Source: Poriferisodalis sp965208925 (GTDB taxonomy: Bacteria > Actinomycetota > Acidimicrobiia > Acidimicrobiales > Poriferisodalaceae). From it: 64,000 bases of DNA. Where the stretch lies: assembly GCF_965208925.1 (NCBI RefSeq), contig NZ_OZ242364.1:1488001-1552000 (forward strand), written 5' to 3'. This document shows, in pieces, positions 43,018 through 50,356 of the stretch. Each line of letters starts with the position of its first letter. The stretch's first letter is position 1. A program made the position numbers and the translations under genes. Under the pieces are notes generated by a model. That model searched no databases. It was given only the letters and a program-made list of their open reading frames with translations, and was not told the DNA's origin.

Positions 43018-43033
43018 GTCGCATATATGCGAC
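43018..43033. promoter_or_regulatory. vapB: Perfect 16-bp palindrome, VapB operator
   Basis: GTCGCATATATGCGAC is a perfect palindrome 10 bp upstream of the vapB ATG. It is the most AT-rich patch in the intergenic region. Phd/YefM antitoxins bind short palindromes at this location and repress their operon. The 228 bp upstream of it, up to the RDD gene at 43262, contain no convincing gene. Confidence 0.6.
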
Positions 43034-43261
43034 GTCTGTAGCAAATCCTGAGATTCCAGCACACCCGGAAGGACGGAGGGTGTTCCCGCCGGTGTCTCAA
43101 GGCTTGGCCTGGCCGGGTTCATCCCGCCGACCGTAGAGGCGCCGCTGCATTGCATCGCGCTGGTTTTCTGGGCAATCGCCGTTGCAGGCCCAGCGCTATG
43201 CCTGCGCGCAGGTAGCCCTTGCGGGTTTGGCGGTGGGCGGCTGTCTCGTCTGCGGGGAATC

Positions 43262-43678
43262 TCACCCACTGGGGGCGTAGACGAGGACGCTGCCTGTGAC
43301 GAGGTCGGTCACGGATCGCCGGTCCTTGCGCAACAGGATGGCGGCGATGTCGGCGACACTGCCGAGCCCGAGGGTCAACGTCCAGAAGAGCAGCTTGAAG
43401 TTCTCGCGGATGAACATCCGGCCCCAGCCGAATCGTGAGCCGTCTCGCCGTACGGCGAAGATCCCGGCGAGCTGCTTGCCGGGCGTTCGTCCTCGTCCCA
43501 GCACGAGGAGCCACCACGCGAGATACACAAAGATGAGGAACCAGAAGACGAGGGCCGTGAGGATCAGGAAGTTGTCGATCAGATAGGCCGTCAGGCGCCG
43601 GAAGGGTCCGGCGGCGAAGTCATCGAGCGAGATCTCGCGCTCGGGCGGGGTCTCGGGCTCCATTGACACGGCCGGCAT
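43262..43678 (-). CDS. RDD-family membrane protein (first of a tandem pair)
   Basis: A 138-residue RDD-family membrane protein. FRRLTAYLIDNFLILTALVFWFLIFVYLAWWLL provides the first two helices with the conserved Arg and Asp. RTPGKQLAGIFAVRRDGSRFGWGRMFIRENF is the inter-helix motif, and RRSVTDLVTGSVLV the C-terminal motif. RDD proteins are proposed ion or small-molecule transporters (Na+/H+ antiport in one case). A paralogue begins 30 bp upstream on the same strand. Confidence 0.87.
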   Translation of the reverse strand: MPAVSMEPETPPEREISLDDFAAGPFRRLTAYLIDNFLILTALVFWFLIFVYLAWWLLVLGRGRTPGKQLAGIFAVRRDGSRFGWGRMFIRENFKLLFWTLTLGLGSVADIAAILLRKDRRSVTDLVTGSVLVYAPSG

Positions 43679-43708
43679 TCTCGCAGACAGCTGATGAGAT
43701 GGGGTTGG

Positions 43709-44119
43709 TTAGGACCGCACAGCCGAGACGCGAACGATGGTGCTGCCGACGACCCGGTCGGTGACAGACCGGTGGTCGCCGCTGAGCATCAGGACACCCG
43801 CGTCCAAGATCGCCCCGAAACCCAGCGAGACGCTCCAGAAGAGGCGTTGGAAAATCTCCCGGACGAACATACGGCCCCAGCCGAATGGGGTGCCGTCGGA
43901 TCGCACGGCCACCAAGCCGGTGAGGAACTTGCCCGGTGTCTGACCCCATGCCAGCAAGAGGAGCCAGCACGGCAGGTACACGAAGACGAGCCACCAGAAC
44001 ATGAGCACCAGTAGGCCGAAGAACCCATCGATCAGGTGGGCGATCAGGCGCCGAACGGGTTTCGCGCTGGTTGCGTGGGCGGACGACTCGCCGTGCGGCG
44101 GCCCGATCCCATCAGGCAC
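43709..44119 (-). CDS. RDD-family membrane protein (second of a tandem pair)
   Basis: A 136-residue RDD protein, clearly paralogous to the one at 43262-43678: VRRLIAHLIDGFFGLLVLMFWWLVFVYLPCWLLLLAWGQTPGKFL, then GWGRMFVREIFQRLFW and DHRSVTDRVVGSTIV. Residue identity between the two is high in the loop after helix 2 and at the C-terminus, and lower in the helices. Tandem duplication is the likely origin. It is divergent from the hydrolase gene at 44221. Confidence 0.87.
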   Translation of the reverse strand: MPDGIGPPHGESSAHATSAKPVRRLIAHLIDGFFGLLVLMFWWLVFVYLPCWLLLLAWGQTPGKFLTGLVAVRSDGTPFGWGRMFVREIFQRLFWSVSLGFGAILDAGVLMLSGDHRSVTDRVVGSTIVRVSAVRS

Positions 44120-44220
44120 GGGGTGAGTTTGTCAGCGCGCCTCCGTTGACGCTCGGCGCTTGACGCTCGTGCCGGCGTGCCGTGGCCGTCGGCCGGTCCG
44201 GGACGCGGCAGGCTGTGTAG

Positions 44221-45231
44221 GTGTCAGACAGCGAGAACGCGAGCGACGCGCCAGCCGACGTGAGCGCCGCCTATGACGTCGATTACCGCCTGGTCAACGG
44301 CCGCGCGGGCGAAGCGCTGACCATCGCCTCGGCGAATCCCACGAACTTCCACCAAGCCATCTCCGACACCGGCGCCATGCCCCGCCAGGACATCTGGGCG
44401 AAGCTCTTCCTGCCCGATGGTCCGGGGCCATTCCCGGTCGTGATCGTCGTGCCCGGCAGTCTCGGGCTCGCGCCCCACCACCTCGCCCATGCATCGGCCA
44501 TCGTCGACGTCGGCATCGCCGCGTGCGGCATCGATCCGTTCGGTCCTCGCAGCGTCACCTCGACGGTTGCCAACCAAGTCCAGTTCTCCTTCGCGGCGAG
44601 CGCCTGGGATGTCCTGGCCGCAGCGGAAGCGCTTGCCTCACGCCCCGAGATCGATGCGTCCCGCATCGGCGCGCAAGGCCACAGCCGGGGCGGCTCGGCG
44701 GTGCTCAGCGCCGCATCGGTGCACCTGGCGGCAGCCTCCGGCGCCCCGAAGCTGGCAGGCGTCTATGCCGCCTATCCCTGGTCGGGACACCAATTCGTCG
44801 ACCCCGCAGTCGGCAGCACACGTGTCCGGGCGATCATCGGCGATCATGACGACTGGTGCTCGCCGATGCAGGTGCAGGCCCATATCCATGCCATGCACGT
44901 CGCCGGCGGCGATGCCACGGTGCGAGTCGTGGCGGACGCCCACCACAGCTTCGACCGCGCTACCCCGCTCGAGCACATCGCCGACGCTGCCGTCACACCG
45001 GGAGCGCCCACCGTCTACATCGCCGACGACGGCGCCTTCATCCCGCCGACCTCCGATCAACCGGACCCGTCGCTGGTCGACCTCGACGGCTTCCTCTACT
45101 CCATCAACGCGGGCTACGGCGTCCGCGGCGCCCACATCGGCGGCACCCCCGAACTCGCCCCCCTCTTCGTCGAAGACATGACCACCTTCTGGCTCAACAC
45201 CCTGTCCCCGACCCCGCCATCTGTCCTTTAG
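44221..45231 (+). CDS. Dienelactone hydrolase/DUF1749-like alpha/beta hydrolase
   Basis: A 336-residue alpha/beta hydrolase with a GTG start at 44221. VVIVVPGSLGLAPHHLAHA is the oxyanion-hole region, IGAQGHSRGGSAVLSAAS is the nucleophile elbow with Ser, Asp is in AIIGDHDDWCSP, and His in VADAHHSFDRA completes the triad. The DHDDW and DAHHSF motifs are typical of dienelactone-hydrolase-like enzymes. The catalytic role is unknown. It lies alone between the RDD pair and an SRPBCC gene on the same strand. Confidence 0.86.
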   Translation: MSDSENASDAPADVSAAYDVDYRLVNGRAGEALTIASANPTNFHQAISDTGAMPRQDIWAKLFLPDGPGPFPVVIVVPGSLGLAPHHLAHASAIVDVGIAACGIDPFGPRSVTSTVANQVQFSFAASAWDVLAAAEALASRPEIDASRIGAQGHSRGGSAVLSAASVHLAAASGAPKLAGVYAAYPWSGHQFVDPAVGSTRVRAIIGDHDDWCSPMQVQAHIHAMHVAGGDATVRVVADAHHSFDRATPLEHIADAAVTPGAPTVYIADDGAFIPPTSDQPDPSLVDLDGFLYSINAGYGVRGAHIGGTPELAPLFVEDMTTFWLNTLSPTPPSVL

Positions 45232-45283
45232 CGACCCACCCATCGTGTATGCGTAGATCAACGCGATCGGGCAAGCTGAGGGC

Positions 45284-46057
45284 ATGACGGACACGGGACG
45301 GGCTATTGATCTGTCGGTCGAGGTGATCGGCGACGTTGAGACGGTGTGGCGGGCGGTGGCGACGGGGCCGGGGATCTCGTCGTGGTACGTGCCGCACACT
45401 GTTGAGGAACGTGCTGGAGGAGCGGGGGTCGCATCGTTCGGGCCCGAGCCGGAGATGCAGATCGCCGGCCGGGTCGCCGTGTGGGAGCCGCCGCACCGGA
45501 TCGTGTTCGACGGCGGCGAGGGTGTCGGCGGGCTCACGTTCGAGTGGACGGTCGAGCCGAACGACGCCAACACCTGCACCGTGCGCCTGCACAACGCCGG
45601 CTTCGCCGACGGCGATCCGCAGTACGACGCGATGGTGGACGGCTGGAAGCTGTTCATGGCCAACCTGCAGCTGCACCTCGAGCACTTCGCCGGCCAGACC
45701 GCCACCTCTGCGTTGCCCATGGTGATGTGGCCGGTCACGCCCGAGGAGGGGTGGGAGATCCTCGCCGGCGGGCTCGGCATCGACAAGATGCCCGATGTCG
45801 GCGACCGGTTCGACGTGGCCGCCGACGATGACACCAAGCTGGGCGGCACCGTCATCGAGACCGGCCCCCGCCGCATCAGCCTGCTGGCCGACACCCCCGC
45901 ACCCGGCACGGCTTTCCTGACCTCCGAGGACGGCGGTGGGTTCACGATGGTCTCGGTCTGGCTGTATCTCTACGGCCCCGACGGCGCCGCCATAGCCGAG
46001 CGCGACGACGCCGGCTGGCGTGCCTGGCTCGCCGACCACGCACCGCAGTCCGACTGA
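45284..46057 (+). CDS. SRPBCC (AHSA1-like) protein with a C-terminal repeat
   Basis: A 257-residue protein. Residues 1-145 form an SRPBCC/AHSA1 domain: IDLSVEVIGDVETVWRAVATGPGISSWYVP, then VAVWEPPHRIVFDGGEGVGGLTFEWTVEP and the C-terminal helix YDAMVDGWKLFMANLQLHLEHFAG. The rest looks like a second, more divergent related region (EEGWEILAGGLGIDKMPDVGDRFD, VIETGPRRISLLAD). AHSA1-type proteins bind hydrophobic ligands or act as chaperone activators. No specific role is evident. Confidence 0.82.
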   Translation: MTDTGRAIDLSVEVIGDVETVWRAVATGPGISSWYVPHTVEERAGGAGVASFGPEPEMQIAGRVAVWEPPHRIVFDGGEGVGGLTFEWTVEPNDANTCTVRLHNAGFADGDPQYDAMVDGWKLFMANLQLHLEHFAGQTATSALPMVMWPVTPEEGWEILAGGLGIDKMPDVGDRFDVAADDDTKLGGTVIETGPRRISLLADTPAPGTAFLTSEDGGGFTMVSVWLYLYGPDGAAIAERDDAGWRAWLADHAPQSD

Positions 46058-46105
46058 GGTCTCGACTGATCCTCCGTCGAGCCCGAGAATCGGGCCACTG
46101 GCAAC

Positions 46106-46498
46106 TCAGTCGGGATACACCTGGGTGCGGCGATGCTTCAGCATGCGGTCCTGCACGCGCCAGCCGTCAGGAGTCTTCACCACCAGGTCGTGATACGAGG
46201 CTGTGCCCACCTTGCCGCCGCCGAGCAGCGCCAGGATGCGGAACTTCAGCTCCACGCCGGTGTCGGTCTCGTTCACGTAGATGTTGGTCATGGTGTGGGT
46301 GCGCGGGTGCTCGGCCTCGTCGGCCATGAAGTCCCGGATCGCCGTCAGGCCCTCCAGTCGCGGCGCCCCCAGGTCGGTCAGGTCGAACACCGCGTCGTCG
46401 GTGAAGATCGTCCCGAGCCGGTCCCAGTCGCGGTCGTCGATGATGTCGCCGTATCGCCCCGGCAGTTCGTGCAGTTCCAGACGGTCAGCAATGTCCAT
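46106..46498 (-). CDS. SnoaL-like / NTF2-fold protein
   Basis: A 130-residue protein from the ATG at 46498. IADRLELHELPGRYGDIIDDRDWDRLGTIFTDDAVFDLTDLG and the later YHDLVVKTPDGWRVQDRMLKHRR form the cone-shaped NTF2-like fold of SnoaL/limonene-epoxide hydrolase-like proteins. Asp and His residues are present as in isomerases and hydrolases of this group. It is 76 bp after an LLM monooxygenase gene on the same strand and may belong to that small cluster. Confidence 0.82.
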   Translation of the reverse strand: MDIADRLELHELPGRYGDIIDDRDWDRLGTIFTDDAVFDLTDLGAPRLEGLTAIRDFMADEAEHPRTHTMTNIYVNETDTGVELKFRILALLGGGKVGTASYHDLVVKTPDGWRVQDRMLKHRRTQVYPD

Positions 46499-46574
46499 GC
46501 CGGGACCATAGGCCAGTCGGCGCGTGTGCTTCCCGGCGAGCGCGGCCGAAGGCCCTGATTGCTGGACCGGACGG

Positions 46575-47633
46575 TCAGCGCGCGAGGTCAGCGCGGACTC
46601 GGGGTATGACATCGCTGGCGAAACGTTCCAGCGCGGCGTTCATCACGGACGGCGGCAGGCCGGGTGGGCCGCCCCAGGTGACCAGGTCGGTGACGTCGTG
46701 GTCGCGCATCATCGTGGTCAGCTCGGCCACGCACTGGTCGGCGTCGCCGACGGTCCACACCAGCGGGTTCAGCGGGTCGGGCTCGCGTGGCCCGGTGCGG
46801 GCAGCCCGCTCACGGGCGGTCGCCTTGTGGTCGGCGCTGGCCTTGATGATGCCGATGTACACATCCCGCCGGTACTTCTCCGCGGCGGCGATCGCCTCCC
46901 ACGTCGGGTCATCGGCAGGGTCCCGGCCGTCGGTCACGTACACGCCGCGGATGATCCCCACCCGCTTGTCGCCGGGGTCGCGGCCGTCAGCCACCAGCGC
47001 TTCCTTCCATGGATCCAGCACCGCGGCCTTCGGCCCTTGGGGCAGCAAGTTGGTGCCGAAGCGAGCGGCGCGGAGGGCACCTGCCTCGCTGGTGGCCGCC
47101 ACCCACAGCGGCGGACCGCCGGCTTGCACTGGGTCGGGCGTGACGCGCAGGTCCCGGTACGAATAGCGCCTGCCCTCGTAGCTGAACGGCTCGCCCGCCC
47201 ACGCAAGCCGCAGTACTTCGATGGCCTCCTCGGTCAGCGACACCCGCCGGCTGAGCGGCAGGCCGAATCCGGCGAACTCGTGCGCGGCGTAGCCCATGCC
47301 GATGCCCAGCTCCATCCGGCCGTCGGAGATGTTGTCGAGCACGGCAAGGTCCTCGGCCAGCCGCACCGGGTCGCGGAACGGCATCAGGCAGATGTCGGTG
47401 GAGAACCGCATCGTGGTGGTGAGCGCCGCCGCAGCACCGGCAACCGGCACGAAGTTGGGCAGGTAGCCGTCTTCGATGAAGTGGTGCTCGGTGAACCAGC
47501 ACTGCTCTAAACCGAGCTGCTCGGCCAGCACCACCTGCTCGAACGTCTCGGCATAGACCTGCGGCATGGTCACGTCGCTGCCCGGCGGGCAGCGGAAGTC
47601 GTGCACGATCCCGAACCTGAGCGACTGCGCCAT
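46575..47633 (-). CDS. LLM-class flavin-dependent oxidoreductase
   Basis: A 352-residue luciferase-like monooxygenase with a strong ribosome-binding site (AAGGAG, 7 nt before the ATG at 47633). GLEQCWFTEHHFIEDGYLPN, the flavin-site region TDICLMPFRDPVRLAEDLAVLDNISDGRMELGIGMGYAAHEFAGFG, and PPLWVAATSEAGALRAARFG match bacterial luciferase-like family members, including FMN- and F420-dependent enzymes. A C-terminal helical stretch varies. It follows the MttB-type gene by 67 bp and precedes the SnoaL-like gene, so a shared pathway is possible. Confidence 0.9.
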   Translation of the reverse strand: MAQSLRFGIVHDFRCPPGSDVTMPQVYAETFEQVVLAEQLGLEQCWFTEHHFIEDGYLPNFVPVAGAAAALTTTMRFSTDICLMPFRDPVRLAEDLAVLDNISDGRMELGIGMGYAAHEFAGFGLPLSRRVSLTEEAIEVLRLAWAGEPFSYEGRRYSYRDLRVTPDPVQAGGPPLWVAATSEAGALRAARFGTNLLPQGPKAAVLDPWKEALVADGRDPGDKRVGIIRGVYVTDGRDPADDPTWEAIAAAEKYRRDVYIGIIKASADHKATARERAARTGPREPDPLNPLVWTVGDADQCVAELTTMMRDHDVTDLVTWGGPPGLPPSVMNAALERFASDVIPRVRADLAR

Positions 47634-47700
47634 ACCGTGCTCCTTGCTCAGCAATGGGAAGCTAGTTGGGCAAACCGAAGCCAGATCGGGTTCGCGCGGC

Positions 47701-49278
47701 TCAGTACCAGGCGTCGGGGACGGCTGCCTTGCGATCTTCGACGAATGCCTGCAGCTCGCGATCGGCGGCCGGATCGAGTGGCGGGGGAGGTTCGTAGTCG
47801 GCGAGCATCTGCTTCCACTGCCGGTTGGCGCGTTGGGCCATGTCGAGCGCACCCTCCTCGGACCACTGCTCGAACGAGCGCGTGTCACACAGCGCAGCCT
47901 CGAAGTTGGCCGTCTCGAAATTGGCCATGGTGTGCGCCGTCGCCAGGTAATTCCCGCCCGGCCCGGCCTCGCTGAACGCCGCCCCGCCAAGCTCGTTGTC
48001 GTCAACGGTGAGGCCTTCCAGCAGCCGGTGCAGCATGCCGCAGCGGTCGGCGTCCATCACGAACTTCTCGTACCCGACACTCAGGCCGCCTTCCAGCCAG
48101 CCGGCCGCCTGCAGGATGAAGTTCGCGCCGGCCAGCAGCCCCGGTGTCATCGCATCGGCGGACTCCTGCATGGCCTGGGCATCGGCGATCTTCGATGCGG
48201 TGTAGTGGCCCCCGCAACGGAACGGCAGCCCCAGCCGCCGGGCGAGCTGGCCGATCGCATAGGTGGCCAGCGTCGATTCGGCGGTGCCGAAGGTCGGCGC
48301 GCCCGAACGAAGGTCCATGGTGGTCAGGAAGTTCCCGTAGATCATCGGCGAGCCGGGCCGCACCAACTGGGTGAGCGCAATCCCGGTCATGGCTTCGGCG
48401 TGGGCCTGGGCGATCAGCGCCGGCTGAGTGACCGGGCCCATGCCCCCGCCGATGATGAACGGCGAGATCAGGCAACCCTGGTTTGCCCGGGCGTAGGCCT
48501 TGAGCGCACCGCTCATCGTGTCGTCCCACACCAGCGGCGAGTTGACATTCACGTTCCCCTGGATCACGCAGTGCGTCTCCATGAACTCGGCGCCGAATGC
48601 TGCGTCGAACACGATCCGGGCCATCGCGATGGAATCCTCGGCCCGCTCTGGCGCCGTCACGGCGCCCATGAACGGCTTGGCCGACCAGCGCAGGTGGGCG
48701 TCCACCATGTCGAGGTGCCGCTTGTTGACCGGGACGTCTACCGGCTCGCACACCGTGCCGCTGCCGTGAGCCAGCCACGGTGACATCCACGTCAGCTTCA
48801 CGAAGTTCGCGAAGTCGGCGATGGTGGCATAGCGCCGGCCGCCATCCAGATCGGTGACGAACGGCGGCCCGTAGACGGGCGTGAACACGACGTGGTCGCC
48901 GCCGATCTCGACGCGCCGGCCGTCGCGGCCCCACAGAGCGAACCGGCTCGGCGCGGTCGAGCAGAGCTGACGAGCCAGACCGGGCTCGAAGCGCACCCGC
49001 ACGCCGTCGACGCGCGCCCCAGCCGCCCGGAAGAGCTCCAGCGCCTCATCATCTCCGCGGAACTCGACGCCGATCTCATCCAGGATCCAGTCGGCATGTG
49101 CTTCCAGGCGTGCCAGCGCTGCTTCGTTCAGCAGTTCATAGGGCGGGATGCGCCGCCGCGGCGTGGCCTGTTCGGCTGACGGTTCCGGGCCTGCCGTTCG
49201 TGCTGCGACACGGCTGGAGCGACCCCGACGGCCGCTGCGAGCGCTGCTGCCGCTGTTCGCGCCGCTCCCGTCTGCCAT
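47701..49278 (-). CDS. MttB-family trimethylamine methyltransferase-like protein (non-pyrrolysine)
   Basis: A 525-residue protein with the full MttB-family TIM-barrel: RIPPYELLNEAALARLEAHADWILDEIGVEF, VDVPVNKRHLDMVDAHLRWSAKPFMGAV, ETHCVIQGNVNVNSPLVWDD, then GCLISPFIIGGGMGPVTQPALIAQAHAEAMTGI and GSPMIYGNFLTTMDLRSGAPTFG. There is no in-frame amber codon, so it is the non-pyrrolysine type (MtgB/MtpB-like), which demethylates quaternary amines such as glycine betaine, proline betaine or carnitine. No corrinoid protein gene is adjacent. ATG at 49278 is chosen; GTG at 49284 is two codons earlier. Confidence 0.87.
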   Translation of the reverse strand: MADGSGANSGSSARSGRRGRSSRVAARTAGPEPSAEQATPRRRIPPYELLNEAALARLEAHADWILDEIGVEFRGDDEALELFRAAGARVDGVRVRFEPGLARQLCSTAPSRFALWGRDGRRVEIGGDHVVFTPVYGPPFVTDLDGGRRYATIADFANFVKLTWMSPWLAHGSGTVCEPVDVPVNKRHLDMVDAHLRWSAKPFMGAVTAPERAEDSIAMARIVFDAAFGAEFMETHCVIQGNVNVNSPLVWDDTMSGALKAYARANQGCLISPFIIGGGMGPVTQPALIAQAHAEAMTGIALTQLVRPGSPMIYGNFLTTMDLRSGAPTFGTAESTLATYAIGQLARRLGLPFRCGGHYTASKIADAQAMQESADAMTPGLLAGANFILQAAGWLEGGLSVGYEKFVMDADRCGMLHRLLEGLTVDDNELGGAAFSEAGPGGNYLATAHTMANFETANFEAALCDTRSFEQWSEEGALDMAQRANRQWKQMLADYEPPPPLDPAADRELQAFVEDRKAAVPDAWY

Positions 49279-49469
49279 CGGCACATTGTGGGCTACGTCC
49301 CCGGTCGGCGGTGTCCGCCGCCCCAGCGGCCTCGCTCAGCACTGCCCATCCCCTGAGTGCTGCCGCCACCCGGACAGACCGGCCCGAGAGTGCTCCGGCA
49401 CCGCTGGCTACTGTGCTGTCGCTGCCCGACACAGTGTCGCCAACGACCGCTGAGCGAGAGGATGCCCAG

Positions 49470-50285
49470 ATGTCCGAGAGCTACGAGAACCTAGCCATCG
49501 ACGCACCAGCTGACGGTGTGACCCGCATCACGTTCAATCGGCCTGAGCGGCTGAACGCCCTCACCCACGGGCTGGTCGCCGACCTGCACAGCGCATTCAG
49601 CGCCGTCGACGCCGACCACGACACTCGTGCGGTCGTGCTGACTGGCGCAGGCCGCGGCTTCTGCGCGGGACTCGACCTCACCGGGTTCGGCGGCGTGCCG
49701 GGGACCGAAGACCTAGGCGCGCCCCAGCGCGGCATGGCCGTGCAGCAGGAGATCGCCGAGCTCGTGCACCACATGCGCGACGTGCGCCAGCCGATCATCG
49801 CCGCCATCAACGGGGCGGCCGCGGGCGGCGGGTTTGCCATCGCCTGCGCCTCCGACATCCGCTACTGCGCCGAGCGAGCCAAGTTCGGCACTGCGTTCGT
49901 GCGGCTCGGCATCTCGGGATGCGATATCGGCGTGAGCTGGATCCTGCCCCGCCTCATCGGCGCCTCCCGGGCCTGGGAGCTGATGCTCACCGGCAGAGTC
50001 ATCGACGCCGCCGAAGCCGACCGGATCGGGCTCGTCAGCGCCGTCGTGCCCGACGACGACCTCATGGACACCTGCCTCGGCGTCGCTGCCGAGATCGCGG
50101 CCAACAGCCCCTTCGGCGTATGGATGACCAAGGAAGTCATGTGGTCGAACCTCGAGATCGGCAGCCTGCGCGCCGGCATCGACCTCGAGAACCGCACGCA
50201 GATCATGTCGTCGCTGACCGAGGACAGCCGCGAAGCCATGGCCTCGTTCCTGGAACGCCGCCAGGTGAAGTGGTCCAACCGCTGA
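49470..50285 (+). CDS. Enoyl-CoA hydratase/isomerase family protein
   Basis: A 271-residue crotonase-fold protein from the ATG at 49470 (GAGAGG ribosome-binding site). ITFNRPERLNALTHGLVADL, GRGFCAGLDLTGFGG and NGAAAGGGFAIACASDIRY contain the CoA site and oxyanion hole. FGTAFVRLGISGCDIGVSW is a variant of the second helix in which the first catalytic Glu is Ala, a known pattern in a subgroup of these enzymes. Hydratase activity is therefore not assured; isomerase or hydrolase functions are possible. It is divergent from the MttB-like gene. Confidence 0.88.
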   Translation: MSESYENLAIDAPADGVTRITFNRPERLNALTHGLVADLHSAFSAVDADHDTRAVVLTGAGRGFCAGLDLTGFGGVPGTEDLGAPQRGMAVQQEIAELVHHMRDVRQPIIAAINGAAAGGGFAIACASDIRYCAERAKFGTAFVRLGISGCDIGVSWILPRLIGASRAWELMLTGRVIDAAEADRIGLVSAVVPDDDLMDTCLGVAAEIAANSPFGVWMTKEVMWSNLEIGSLRAGIDLENRTQIMSSLTEDSREAMASFLERRQVKWSNR

Positions 50286-50356
50286 CCCGCCGCATCAGCT
50301 GAGGTGCCGCCGCGGAGAACCGAGTTCCGCCGGCGGTCGACCCGGCCGGCGGGCAG

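Noticed and set aside
43034..43261. Possible small gene between vapB and the RDD gene
   Set aside because: Frames here are short and arginine-rich, without a ribosome-binding site or recognisable motif; I see only the vapB operator at the edge.
47701..49278. Pyrrolysine-containing trimethylamine methyltransferase
   Set aside because: No in-frame TAG occurs in the MttB homologue, so it is a non-pyrrolysine member.
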